Positions 1 through 7,899 of a stretch of DNA of 64,000 nucleotides are shown here, in pieces. Numbering within the stretch: the stretch's first letter is position 1; every line of letters starts with the position of its first letter. The DNA comes from Planctomycetota bacterium (GTDB lineage Bacteria > Planctomycetota > Phycisphaerae > UBA1845 > UTPLA1), in assembly GCA_016235815.1 (NCBI GenBank), contig JACRIM010000026.1, forward strand, positions 1 to 64,000. Direction: 5' to 3'. Both the position numbers and the translations under genes were made by a program. A model generated the notes under the pieces. It was not told where the DNA came from, searched no databases, and saw only the letters and a program-made list of their open reading frames with translations.

Positions 1-394
1 AACTGTGCGGAAGCACCCCCGCAGCGGCAGCGGCTGAGATGGGCAGATTCGACCGATGCCGACGGCGACGGGACTGTTCGGAAGATGCTTCCCCACAAAC
101 CCGGAACGTCCACCTTGACTCGCATCGCTTCATAGATGCTCGGTGTTTCAGTCGGGTGTGATTTTTTCGATAAGTCGTTTGGTGGGTGAGGGTTGGCGTC
201 GCGGCGGGTGCGGGTTTTGCAGGGCGAGCCGGTGGCCGTGGTGGAATGGTCGAAGACATCGCGTCGTTTTGTGTTTGGGGCGTGACGTCGGTCGCGTGGA
301 TGGTGGGATTTGGAAGCGCGTGGAGAGCTCGTTATTCTAACGTTTGGATGAGCCGGCAGGAGTGCGTTTGTCGGGAAGGGACTGGAAAAGTTGA
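1..394. other. left-edge stretch with no supportable gene
   Basis: One forward frame is open from the window edge to a stop at 133-135 and could be the tail of a gene starting outside the window, but its 44 residues show no recognisable motif. The G/T-rich stretch from about 140 to 390 has overlapping short open frames with no domain and no convincing ribosome-binding site. I see no RNA gene or terminator here. Confidence 0.3.
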
Positions 395-877
395 ATGCCC
401 CCTTTTTATGCCGACCTTATTCAATTTCGTGTAATGTTGGACATTTGCGCAGATGTGCGTTCGGCAAGAGATTTAGGGCGCACAGTCAAAATCAATCTCG
501 TTGGATGGAGTCGTGGTGCCGCAATTGCAACTTGGGTCGCCCACGAACTCGCTATGATTGGGTGTCCGAATTGTGGCACCAATACCCCTGTAGATGTCAA
601 TTGGCTGGGGTTATTTGATGCAGTCGATATGAGCCTAAAAATTCCTGACCAGTTCATGACCGCCCCCCCAAATGTGGGTGCCATAACTCATCTGGTGAAG
701 ACGGATCATAGTGGTTACCAAAATCTGTTTCCCACGGCGAACATCAATCCGCAAACACCAATCACTCGATACGACGGGACGAAGTCCGAACATGCCGATG
801 TTGGTGCGTATCGTGATACGAGCGATTCGTTTATTCGTATGCGTAGGGCAGCAAGGACAGCCGGTGTCAGAATCTGA
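395..877 (+). pseudogene. alpha/beta-hydrolase (DUF2235-like) fragment
   Basis: The 160-residue product carries a serine-hydrolase nucleophile elbow of the form VGWSRGAA at about residues 36-43, which recalls the GFSRGA elbow of DUF2235/Tle1-type lipases. Near the C-terminus HADVGAY recalls the HSDVGG histidine/aspartate motif of the same group. The frame is closed by a stop immediately before the ATG, and there is no N-terminal beta-sheet core upstream of the elbow, so it is much shorter than an intact enzyme of this group. I read it as the C-terminal remnant of a longer hydrolase, possibly a polymorphic-toxin or Rhs-linked effector; that link is inference. The next gene overlaps its 3' end. 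Confidence 0.45.
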
Positions 878-1193
878 CGGAATACCTGTGAAAGACAAAT
901 GGCAACCATTACATTTCTTGCTACTGGTGGACACCCTCAGTATAGCAGTGACTATTTGCCTTGTGATCGATGGCAGGTATGAAGCACATATTGTTCTTTC
1001 TTTGGCCGGATTGTGTTTTTTGGCAGTTCAAATCCCGATTGTTTTTTGGGGTATAATGCATTCTATCGCCTCAAAGAGTTTTATAAAACTGGCAATATTT
1101 CCATCGCATTGGCTGCTGTTGCTTATGGCATATCGTTTTTACACTAATGATACCTTCGGATTGCGGCATTGGATGTTTCCGCTTAAGCCATAA
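864..1193 (+). CDS. small integral membrane protein, unknown function
   Basis: A GTG at 864 is preceded by AAGGA at a spacing of six bases and overlaps the end of the hydrolase fragment by 14 bases, suggesting translational coupling. The product of about 109 residues has a short charged N-terminus and three hydrophobic segments (around residues 15-35, 42-65 and 75-92), so it is probably a three-helix inner-membrane protein. A longer reading from 711 exists, but its first 50 residues run over the hydrolase frame and look non-coding. I do not recognise a family. A role as partner or immunity protein of the upstream hydrolase would be a guess from position alone. Confidence 0.45.
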   Translation: MSESDGIPVKDKWQPLHFLLLVDTLSIAVTICLVIDGRYEAHIVLSLAGLCFLAVQIPIVFWGIMHSIASKSFIKLAIFPSHWLLLLMAYRFYTNDTFGLRHWMFPLKP

Positions 1194-1433
1194 CTAAAGC
1201 AGGGCGGAATCGGAAGGCTGCCAGGGGGCAATAACGGTTCATTCAGTATCTCGGCCCAGTGGTCGCTAAGCATGGAAAGAACAGGACTGCCGCCGATGGA
1301 ACACTAAATTTCCCGTTTTTGCTGCCGCAGTACAGCATTTCACCATTCCACGCGGTATAATAAATAGTCAGGACGACGGTACGTGATCGACCATTGGGGA
1401 AATCGTCTAGTACCGCGACAAAGCGAAGGGAAA
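1194..1433. other. intergenic region upstream of the PEP-CTERM gene
   Basis: About 240 bases without a supportable gene. It presumably holds the promoter of the PEP-CTERM gene. I see no clear -35/-10 pair, terminator hairpin or RNA gene. Confidence 0.4.
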
Positions 1434-2456
1434 ATGGCATCGCATTACAGTGTTCGTGACGAGCTTCGCTGCTTTGCCGTCCTATTAATGGCTGCCAGAA
1501 GTGTCTGGCTCGCCCCTGAGGCCGCCCACGCCGGTATGCTCAACCCCGGCAACATCCTCATCTCCACTGGCCAGCCTTTCCAGCCTAGAACGTTATCTGA
1601 ATACACGCGCGCTGGGCAGTTTGTCCAGTCATTCACCATTCCCACTCCACTTTCGCCATTACCGACCAGCGAGATTCCTCGGGATGTGGTGGTAACACCG
1701 GACGGCCTAGCACACGTCTATAACGGAACATTTGATCCGTTTCTTAGTACGCTTAATCCGATGTCATTGACGTGGTCCCATCGCGATCACCCTGGGTGGA
1801 CAACAATTGCTAACACCACCTACGGTGGGATCGCCACAATTGGACAGTACATTTTCGCGACCGACAACGACACTGGCAGCGGCGATGATCGACTCATGGG
1901 CGTTGTCCGTTTCGATCTCGTGAATGGCACGTCGGAGCGATTTGCCGACACTATTGAACCCATTGACCTGAACATGGGGCTCGATGGTCTTCTTTATGTG
2001 CAGTATCCCGGCGGATCGTCGAGCGGCAGGTCAGTAGAAGTGTACGACCCGGTTACCTTAACGCACATCCGCCATGTGTTCTTCGGTCTGGAGGATGAAC
2101 ACCGGTCTATCGCGGTAAGTGCCACGGGAGATTTCTATCTAGCCGATCCTAATGGCGATATTGAACGATGGGCCCCGAACGCCACCTTGATAAGCCGCGT
2201 CAATGTCTGCGGCCTGGCGCCGACCCGATGCCTTCTCTCCGACATTGATATCGCCCCTGATGGCACCGTAATCGCCACTTCCACTCGAGGCCGAATCTTC
2301 ACCACCGACCTCAACCTCTCCCCCCCGCAGCTTTTCCCGACGACCTTTCAGGATAAGCCGCTCTTCGTCACCTTTGTTCCAGAGCCGGGGTCCGCTGCCT
2401 TTTTGGGAGTCGTCACAATTGCCGTCGTCAGCCGCCCGACTCGTAGGCGACGATAA
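1434..2456 (+). CDS. PEP-CTERM-sorted exported protein with propeller-like repeats
   Basis: The ATG at 1434 follows AAGGGAA and begins a signal peptide (hydrophobic stretch about residues 11-30, likely cut after AHA). A GTG at 1383 is an alternative start but would bury the signal sequence. The body of about 300 residues has recurring strands ending in patterns such as TPDGLAHV, GLDGLLYV and APDGTVIA, typical of NHL/SMP-30-like beta-propellers. The C-terminus (bases 2376-2453) is a textbook PEP-CTERM signal: VPEPGS, a hydrophobic helix, then an arginine cluster. Such proteins are sorted by an exosortase in the inner membrane and usually end up at the surface or in the extracellular matrix. 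The probable sorting enzyme is at 36.1-37.0 kb. The ligand of the propeller is unknown. Confidence 0.85.
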   Translation: MASHYSVRDELRCFAVLLMAARSVWLAPEAAHAGMLNPGNILISTGQPFQPRTLSEYTRAGQFVQSFTIPTPLSPLPTSEIPRDVVVTPDGLAHVYNGTFDPFLSTLNPMSLTWSHRDHPGWTTIANTTYGGIATIGQYIFATDNDTGSGDDRLMGVVRFDLVNGTSERFADTIEPIDLNMGLDGLLYVQYPGGSSSGRSVEVYDPVTLTHIRHVFFGLEDEHRSIAVSATGDFYLADPNGDIERWAPNATLISRVNVCGLAPTRCLLSDIDIAPDGTVIATSTRGRIFTTDLNLSPPQLFPTTFQDKPLFVTFVPEPGSAAFLGVVTIAVVSRPTRRRR

Positions 2457-2850
2457 GCCTCGAGCAACCCCGCAATAAGCGATTTCGCATTTCTCGGCGC
2501 TCTCTGGTTAACAGCCCCACCGACCGAACTTCCAAAATCCGCGCTCTCTGGTTAACATCTAACTCGGATGCGCGGCGTCCAAATTGCGCTCTCTGTTTTG
2601 GTGTTCGAAAATGCCAAAATCTCGGGGAGCTTTTTCCTATTAACCGCTTCGAAACTACCGCCCCATCGGTTGACGATGGCCTGCGCGGACGTTTTGGCTC
2701 GGGGCCTCGGTAACGTGCCACGGATGCGCGAGTTACGACGAGTTTGTTTTGGGGCCGCGCTCTCTGATTCGAAAAGGGTCGGGGACGAGTGGGAGACGAC
2801 GCTGACGGGCGCGCGTGCTTTCGCCTGCGCAATCAAAGTAGATGTGCGGA
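2457..2850. repeat. intergenic region with four copies of gcgctctctg
   Basis: No gene is supported here. The 10-mer GCGCTCTCTG occurs at 2497, 2541, 2586 and 2757. The first two copies extend to a shared 17-mer ending GGTTAACA, and the first three are spaced 44-45 bases apart. The open frames on the minus strand are arginine-rich and look like chance frames. The convergent genes on either side would need terminators here, but I see no clear hairpin with a T-run. Confidence 0.5.
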
Positions 2851-4545
2851 TTACGCCGTCTGCGTGTTTAGCACGGCGAGGAAGTCGGTGTAACCGCCTA
2901 CTTGCATGACTTGGCCGCGAACGTGTTCGGGGCCGAAGGTGCGGGCCACGTCGGCGAGGAGTGACAACTGGGCGCCGTCGTCTTCCTTGGGGGTGATGAT
3001 GAGGCAAACGACATTGGCCGGCTGGCCGTCGGGGGCGTCGAAATCCACGCCGCCGCGCGACAGGCCGACGGCAACGATTGGACCGGCAAGGCCCTCAATC
3101 CTCGCGTGGGGCACGGCGACACCCTTGCCCATGCCGGTCGGCATCATCTTCTCGCGTGTCCACACGGCCTCTTCGATGGTGCGGGCGTCCACTTTCGCGG
3201 AGACGGCGGCCGCGGCGCAGAGTTGTTGAATGGCCTCGTAGCGGTCGGCGGCGCGCAGGGGGTTGATGAACGATCGCGGCGAAAGGAACTCGACGAGCCG
3301 GCGCTGTCGTTGCTTGCGCAGAATGCGCGTCACCAGTGGGCCGCTAAAGGCGGATGTCACCAGCGCCATCACGACGAGGGCGACAAACAGCCTTCGCCCG
3401 ATCAGCCCGGCCTGCAACGCGATCAGGCCGACGATGATCTCCATCGCCCCGCGGGCGTTGAGACAAAAGCCGATGCTCCACGCCTCGCGCCGGGCGATGC
3501 CGGCCCATCGCGCGCCGAGTCCGCAACCGAGCACTTTCCCGATGACGGCAATCACCATGACGGCCGACACGATGGTCAGGTCGAACGACGCGACGAAATC
3601 GACGCGAAGCCCGATGCTTGCAAAGAACAGCGGTGCGAAAAAGAACGAGACGAACTGGCTGATGACTTTTTTCGTGTGCTCGCGGACGTGTGACGAATCG
3701 CCCAGGGCGATGCCGACGAGGAACGAGCCAAAGATCGGATGAATGCCGATCCACGTTGTGCAGGCCGCGCCGACCAGCGCCAGTACGAACGCGGTCCCCA
3801 GGAATCCGCCCGGCCAACTCGTGTGGGCATGGACCCAGGGCATGCTGCGATGAATCAGCCATCGGCCCGCGGTCAGCATGAACAGTACATAGGCCAGCGT
3901 CATCCAGATCGTCGATGCCGGTCCGTGCGAGTCGCCGTGTGCAGCGCCGATCGAGCCGAGCAGCACGGCAAACACCAGCCAGCCGACAAGGTCATCGAAG
4001 ATCGCCGCGGCAATGACCACCATGCCCATGTCGCTGCGATAGAGATTCAGATCCATCAGCGTGCGAGCGATCACCGGCAATGCCGAGATGGACATGGCCG
4101 TGGCGATGAACGCGGCGAAGATGAAGTGGTCGCCGTGCGGTTCCTTTCCGAGAAGGCCCGGCGCGAACCAGCCAGCGGCGAAACCTGTTACGAATGGAAA
4201 CACCATCCCCAGCACGCTGACCACCGACGCTGTTCGGCCCTGTCGGCGAATAGTGTTGAGGTCGACTTCCAGCCCGGCGACGAGCATGAAAAGGGTGATC
4301 GCCACGGTGCGCAGGCCGTCGAACGCCAACGCACGCGGGCCTTCCGCGGGAAAGAGCACCGCCCCGGCGTCTGGGAAGATTCGGCCCACGAGCGTCGGAC
4401 CCAGCAGGATGCCCGCGACCAGCTCGCCGAGGATGGCGGGTTGACGAAAGTGCCTTGCCAGCTCGCCCAATAGCCGCGCGGCCCCGAGGATCACCGCGAC
4501 GGTGAGCAGGAAATACACGACGTCTTGATGGCTTAACTGTGCCAT
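2851..4545 (-). CDS. CPA2 cation:proton antiporter with C-terminal PTS EIIA domain
   Basis: The N-terminal 380 residues form a 12-13 helix Na+/H+ exchanger domain of the CPA2/KefB type, with the typical ILGELVAGILLGPTL motif near the start and an FDDLVGW helix in the middle. The last 150 residues are a fructose/nitrogen-type PTS EIIA domain, with the phospho-acceptor histidine in GVAVPHAR at about residue 480. The protein should exchange Na+ or K+ for H+ across the inner membrane; the EIIA domain suggests control by phosphorylation or by sugar/nitrogen status, which is inference. The ATG at 4545 has GGAG just upstream and places the first helix correctly; an ATG at 4575 would add ten polar residues. 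Confidence 0.9.
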   Translation of the reverse strand: MAQLSHQDVVYFLLTVAVILGAARLLGELARHFRQPAILGELVAGILLGPTLVGRIFPDAGAVLFPAEGPRALAFDGLRTVAITLFMLVAGLEVDLNTIRRQGRTASVVSVLGMVFPFVTGFAAGWFAPGLLGKEPHGDHFIFAAFIATAMSISALPVIARTLMDLNLYRSDMGMVVIAAAIFDDLVGWLVFAVLLGSIGAAHGDSHGPASTIWMTLAYVLFMLTAGRWLIHRSMPWVHAHTSWPGGFLGTAFVLALVGAACTTWIGIHPIFGSFLVGIALGDSSHVREHTKKVISQFVSFFFAPLFFASIGLRVDFVASFDLTIVSAVMVIAVIGKVLGCGLGARWAGIARREAWSIGFCLNARGAMEIIVGLIALQAGLIGRRLFVALVVMALVTSAFSGPLVTRILRKQRQRRLVEFLSPRSFINPLRAADRYEAIQQLCAAAAVSAKVDARTIEEAVWTREKMMPTGMGKGVAVPHARIEGLAGPIVAVGLSRGGVDFDAPDGQPANVVCLIITPKEDDGAQLSLLADVARTFGPEHVRGQVMQVGGYTDFLAVLNTQTA

Positions 4546-4688
4546 AACACTCCGGGCGGGATTGTAATGAGTCACACGGCGTCGGGATTCACCGGCGGGC
4601 GATAATTCTTCGGACTTTCGGCCCGGTTGGCGGGACGGTTTGCAGTAGTGTTATCAATTGGGATCATTATCCGAGGCACGACCGTAAG

Positions 4689-4823
4689 AAGCGGGTTTCC
4701 CTGCATCGAAATCCAGGTACTGGTACAGTTTGGCAAATCAGCACTTGGAAAAGCCGTGAAACGCACGGGCAAGATGCCCGTGCCACGCGAAACAATACCA
4801 GTACCGAAATCCAGAACCCGCTT
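4689..4823. repeat. REPIN-like element: inverted arms around a palindrome
   Basis: The left arm begins AAGCGGGTT (4689-4697) and holds GGTACTGGTA (4716-4725). The right arm has the complements TACCAGTACC (4796-4805) and AACCCGCTT (4815-4823). The 10-mer CGAAATCCAG occurs in direct orientation in both arms (4707-4716 and 4805-4814). Between the arms lies a near-perfect palindrome, GCACGGGC to GCCCGTGC (4763-4784). This layout resembles a non-autonomous palindromic mobile element. A RAYT-type transposase that could have moved it is at 14.5 kb; that link is inference. Confidence 0.55.
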
Positions 4824-4917
4824 GCTGACGCGCGCGGCTCGGTCCGAAACCCGGTTTGACCGGCCATTCGCCGATATCTAAAATACGATGTACGCAGCGT
4901 GTCATTGGAGCAGGTCC

Positions 4918-5025
4918 ATGATCGAGCAACTTGCGATCACTCAGCCCGAGATCGACGGCACTCCGTGCCTGCCGAATCGCTCCATCGGCTGCTCCGCGTT
5001 CATGTCCACCGTCTTCAACGTGTGA
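4918..5025 (+). CDS. possible 35-residue peptide upstream of lat
   Basis: An ATG at 4918 has GGAG eight bases upstream and opens a 35-codon frame whose codons end mainly in G or C, like the surrounding real genes. The peptide has two cysteines in its C-terminal half and no hydrophobic segment. A hairpin with a T-loop (CGCGCG, six T, CGCGCG; 5060-5077) follows before the aminotransferase gene. It could be a leader peptide or a genuine small protein. It has no lysine codons, so classical attenuation by lysine is not supported. Confidence 0.3.
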   Translation: MIEQLAITQPEIDGTPCLPNRSIGCSAFMSTVFNV

Positions 5026-5144
5026 CCCCGCAATTTTGAATCGCTTCCCCTTGTCGATCCGCGCGTTTTTTCGCGCGCCGATTTTGACATCCACCACGCG
5101 CCGGATTTGCAAAGAAGATCCCGGTTTTCCGGAAGGAATCAGAC

Positions 5145-6506
5145 ATGAACAAGACCGCCTCAACCGACATTTCCGCCCGCGACGCCCTCGTTGAACTCAA
5201 GAAGCACATCCTTGTTGATGGCTTCGAGATGGTCGTGGATGTCGCTCGCAGCCACGGCAGCCGTTTCTACGACGCGGCCCGCGATCGCGAATTCATCGAC
5301 ATGTACAGCTTTTATGCTTCCATGCCGATCGGATTCAACCATCCGTATTTCGATCAGCCCGAGGTGCGCGAGGATATTCTCGACGCCGCGCTGACAAAAG
5401 TCGCCAACTCCGACGTGTATACGCTTCAGTATGCCCGCTTCGTGCAGGCCTTTGCCCGCGTGGTCGGCGTGCCGCAGCTTGACCGACTCTTCTTTATTGA
5501 AGGCGGCGCACTCGCGGTGGAAAACGCATTGAAGGCCGCGATGGACTGGAAGGTGCAGAAGAACATCGCCGCCGGCCACTGTGGCACCGGTTCCCAACCG
5601 GTGGAGATGGGCACGGACGTCCTGCACTTTCGCAACGCCTTTCACGGCCGCACCGGCTACACCATGTCGCTGACCAACACCGACCCGAACAAGGTGAAGT
5701 TCTTCGCCAAGTACGACTGGCCCCGTGTGAGCGCGCCGGCCATTGAGTCGGAACTGCCCGAGCCGCAGCGTACGCAGCGTGCGATCACCGATGAGAAGCA
5801 GGCTGAGGCTGAAATCCTCGCGGCGATTCAGGCGCGGCCGCATCGCATCTGCGCGATCATTATCGAGCCGGTGCAGGGTGAAGGCGGCGACCGCCATTTT
5901 CGCAAGGAGTGGTTCCAGACGCTGCGACGCATCTGCGACCAGAATGAGATGATCCTGATCTTTGACGAGGTGCAGTGCGGCATGGGCCTGACCGGTCGCA
6001 ACTGGTGCTTCCAGCATTTCGACGTGTTGCCCGATGTCGTTGCGTTTGGCAAGAAGGCGCAGGTCTGCGGGATCATGGCGGCAAGCGCGAAGTTCGATCA
6101 GGTGCCTGAGAATGTGTTCCGAAAATCGAGCCGCATCAACAGCACGTGGGGCGGCAACCTGACGGACATGGTGCGCTCCACGCATTACCTGAACATCATT
6201 GAGCACGAGAATCTCGTCGAGAACGCCCGCGTCATGGGCGATCGATTCCTTGCGCAGTTGCAGAACCTTGCCGCGGAGGAGCCGGTCATCACCGGTGTGC
6301 GCGGGCGCGGCCTGATGCTCGCCTTCAGCCTGCCCAATGCGGAGATGCGCAACGCATTCTGGAAGGCTTGTTGGGATGCGGGGCTGCTGGTCATTCGCTG
6401 CGGCGAGCGGTCGATTCGGTTGCGGCCGGTGCTCGATGTGAAGGCTGATGTCATCGGCGATGTGACTGCCAAGATGCGCGAGGCGCTGCGACGAGTGACG
6501 AAGTGA
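5145..6506 (+). CDS. lat: L-lysine 6-aminotransferase
   Basis: A class III PLP-dependent aminotransferase of 453 residues. It should move the epsilon-amino group of L-lysine to 2-oxoglutarate, giving 2-aminoadipate 6-semialdehyde (cyclising to piperideine-6-carboxylate) and glutamate. Lat-specific features include MYSFYASMPIGFNHP near residue 60, AFHGRTGYTMSLTNTDPNK near 165, FDEVQCGMGLTGRNWCF near 275, and the PLP lysine in FGKKAQVCG (Lys303 or Lys304). The ATG is preceded by GGAAGGA. The aldehyde dehydrogenase at 7.9 kb would take the next step. About eight residues (GTGSQPVE, bases 5581-5604) are encoded by a palindromic repeat and look like an in-frame insertion just before the substrate-binding AFHGR motif. 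Confidence 0.92.
   Translation: MNKTASTDISARDALVELKKHILVDGFEMVVDVARSHGSRFYDAARDREFIDMYSFYASMPIGFNHPYFDQPEVREDILDAALTKVANSDVYTLQYARFVQAFARVVGVPQLDRLFFIEGGALAVENALKAAMDWKVQKNIAAGHCGTGSQPVEMGTDVLHFRNAFHGRTGYTMSLTNTDPNKVKFFAKYDWPRVSAPAIESELPEPQRTQRAITDEKQAEAEILAAIQARPHRICAIIIEPVQGEGGDRHFRKEWFQTLRRICDQNEMILIFDEVQCGMGLTGRNWCFQHFDVLPDVVAFGKKAQVCGIMAASAKFDQVPENVFRKSSRINSTWGGNLTDMVRSTHYLNIIEHENLVENARVMGDRFLAQLQNLAAEEPVITGVRGRGLMLAFSLPNAEMRNAFWKACWDAGLLVIRCGERSIRLRPVLDVKADVIGDVTAKMREALRRVTK
5581..5604. repeat. palindromic repeat inserted in frame in lat
   Basis: The 24-base sequence starts GTGGCACCGG and ends AACCGGTGG. It is the same type as the three copies at 16459-16547. Inside lat it reads GTGSQPV, a stretch that lat proteins otherwise lack here, judging from remembered family sequences. 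Confidence 0.6.
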
Positions 6507-6877
6507 GCAAACTTCGCGTCGCGACCATCCTCTACGGCTTTGTGGCAATCGCCATGATCGCCACGAGCCTGTACACCGGCCACCGCGCCACCGTCATCAG
6601 CGGCCGACAGCATTACATGCTGACGGCCACACAAATTAGTGTTGACGAGGAAGTCCCGGCAAGCTCCGCGGGGGATGCGGCATTCGATTCAGCCCTTCGC
6701 GAGGGAGGAGAATCACCCACCATGCCTGTCGACAAACCCTTGTTTGTCCTCGGTTTTGCCGATGCGACAGGCCCCTTTATCCTTGCCGGTGGGGGGATTC
6801 TGGCTATTTTGTGGGGGGTGAAGGTCCGTCGCCGGCGTCGTGCCGCCGTTTTCCCGCCAACGCCGCCGACGGTATGA
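6503..6877 (+). CDS. small membrane protein coupled to lat, unknown function
   Basis: A GTG start overlaps the lat stop codon (GTGA), a strong sign of translational coupling. The 124-residue product has an N-terminal hydrophobic helix (about residues 6-22), a periplasmic or loop region, and a second helix (about 88-108) followed by an arginine run, KVRRRRRA, which would anchor that end in the cytoplasm. I recognise no family. Its place between the lysine-degradation enzymes suggests a supporting role, but nothing in the sequence shows one. Confidence 0.6.
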   Translation: MSKLRVATILYGFVAIAMIATSLYTGHRATVISGRQHYMLTATQISVDEEVPASSAGDAAFDSALREGGESPTMPVDKPLFVLGFADATGPFILAGGGILAILWGVKVRRRRRAAVFPPTPPTV

Positions 6878-6950
6878 TGTCTACTGAAGGGGCGGCCCCG
6901 CCTGACCCCGGTGAGCAGGATAGACTCGAGCCAGATTCTAAGGATAACCC

Positions 6951-7787
6951 ATGACATCTCTTAATCGCCGTTTGTGCCTTTCGGTCGCACTGTTGACCGC
7001 GGCCAGCCTTGCATCGTGGAACGCCGTCACCGCGCAGCCGAGCCTCGGCGGCGCGAAGAAGAAGGCGAACGAAAGCAAGGAAGATCAAAACAAGAAGAAT
7101 GATCCGGCGGCCAAGCCGAAGGATCCAATCGTCTTCGGCATGGGGCCCGATGAGAAGGCGCACTTCGAGATTGACGCCAAGAGCAAGCGCAACGTCATCA
7201 AGTTCGAGTCGAAGGCTCCCAAGGAGACCATCGAAGGCAAGGTCACGAAGATCGAAGGCTCGCTCGACTTCAACCCGCGCAAGATGGACGCCATCGAGGG
7301 CAAGTTCACCATCGACTGGAAAGACGTCGACACCGGCAACAAGATGCGCAACGAGCACATGATGAGCGCTCCGTGGGTCGATGCGAAGAGTCACCCGCAG
7401 ATTGTCTTTACCGTTACCGGCATTGAGAATCTCTCGGCCAAGGACAAGCCGATCAAGAGCATCAAGGCTGATCTCGTCGGCAAGATGGCCATCAACGGCA
7501 AAGAGAAGGAAATGAAGATTCCGGTCACGCTGGCCTATCTCGAAACGGCCGGCACGCCGAAGAAGGGCGAGGCGCCGCACGAAGGGCTTGGCATTCGTGC
7601 CGGAAAATTCAAGATCGCGCTCGCTGATTTCGACATCAAGGGTAAGGGAGTGGGCGACAAGGTCGCTGCTGAACTCGACTTCTCCACCGCCTCGATGATG
7701 CTCATCGGCCCTGAGCACAAGGAAGAAAAGAAGGCGGTTGCCCCCAAGACCCCGATGAAGAAGCCGCCGCCACCCAAGGGCGCTTAA
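6951..7787 (+). CDS. YceI-family secreted protein
   Basis: The 278-residue product starts with a Sec signal peptide (hydrophobic about residues 8-25, cut near VTA-QP). A lysine-rich linker of about 35 residues precedes a YceI-like lipocalin-type beta-barrel (about residues 60-255). Family signs are KFESKAP, the GSLDFNPRKMD strand pair, NEHMMSAPWVDAKSHPQI (the family H..S..F.D....P.I pattern) and the terminal AELDFSTASMML. YceI proteins bind amphiphilic isoprenoids or amides in the periplasm; the ligand here is unknown. The C-terminal tail is rich in lysine and proline. The start has AAGGA upstream, and a terminator follows. Confidence 0.85.
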   Translation: MTSLNRRLCLSVALLTAASLASWNAVTAQPSLGGAKKKANESKEDQNKKNDPAAKPKDPIVFGMGPDEKAHFEIDAKSKRNVIKFESKAPKETIEGKVTKIEGSLDFNPRKMDAIEGKFTIDWKDVDTGNKMRNEHMMSAPWVDAKSHPQIVFTVTGIENLSAKDKPIKSIKADLVGKMAINGKEKEMKIPVTLAYLETAGTPKKGEAPHEGLGIRAGKFKIALADFDIKGKGVGDKVAAELDFSTASMMLIGPEHKEEKKAVAPKTPMKKPPPPKGA

Positions 7788-7821
7788 TCGCTCGCTTTCG
7801 ACTCAAATTGTGAAACACGCC

Positions 7822-7855
7822 AAAGCCCCGGGCACGAACTGTCCGGGGCTTTATA
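7822..7855 (+). terminator. rho-independent terminator after the YceI gene
   Basis: A perfect 10-bp stem, AAAGCCCCGG with CCGGGGCTTT, closes an 11-base loop 35 bases after the YceI stop codon. The T-run is short (TTTATAATT), but the stem is strong. It should end the lat-to-YceI transcription unit. Confidence 0.8.
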
Positions 7856-7899
7856 ATTGGCACAACGATTAACCCGTGAACTCCAACCGCGAGGACGCC

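Noticed and set aside
2428-3007. minus-strand arginine-rich frames downstream of the antiporter
   Set aside because: No family resemblance or ribosome-binding site; partly overlap the antiporter and the repeat region.
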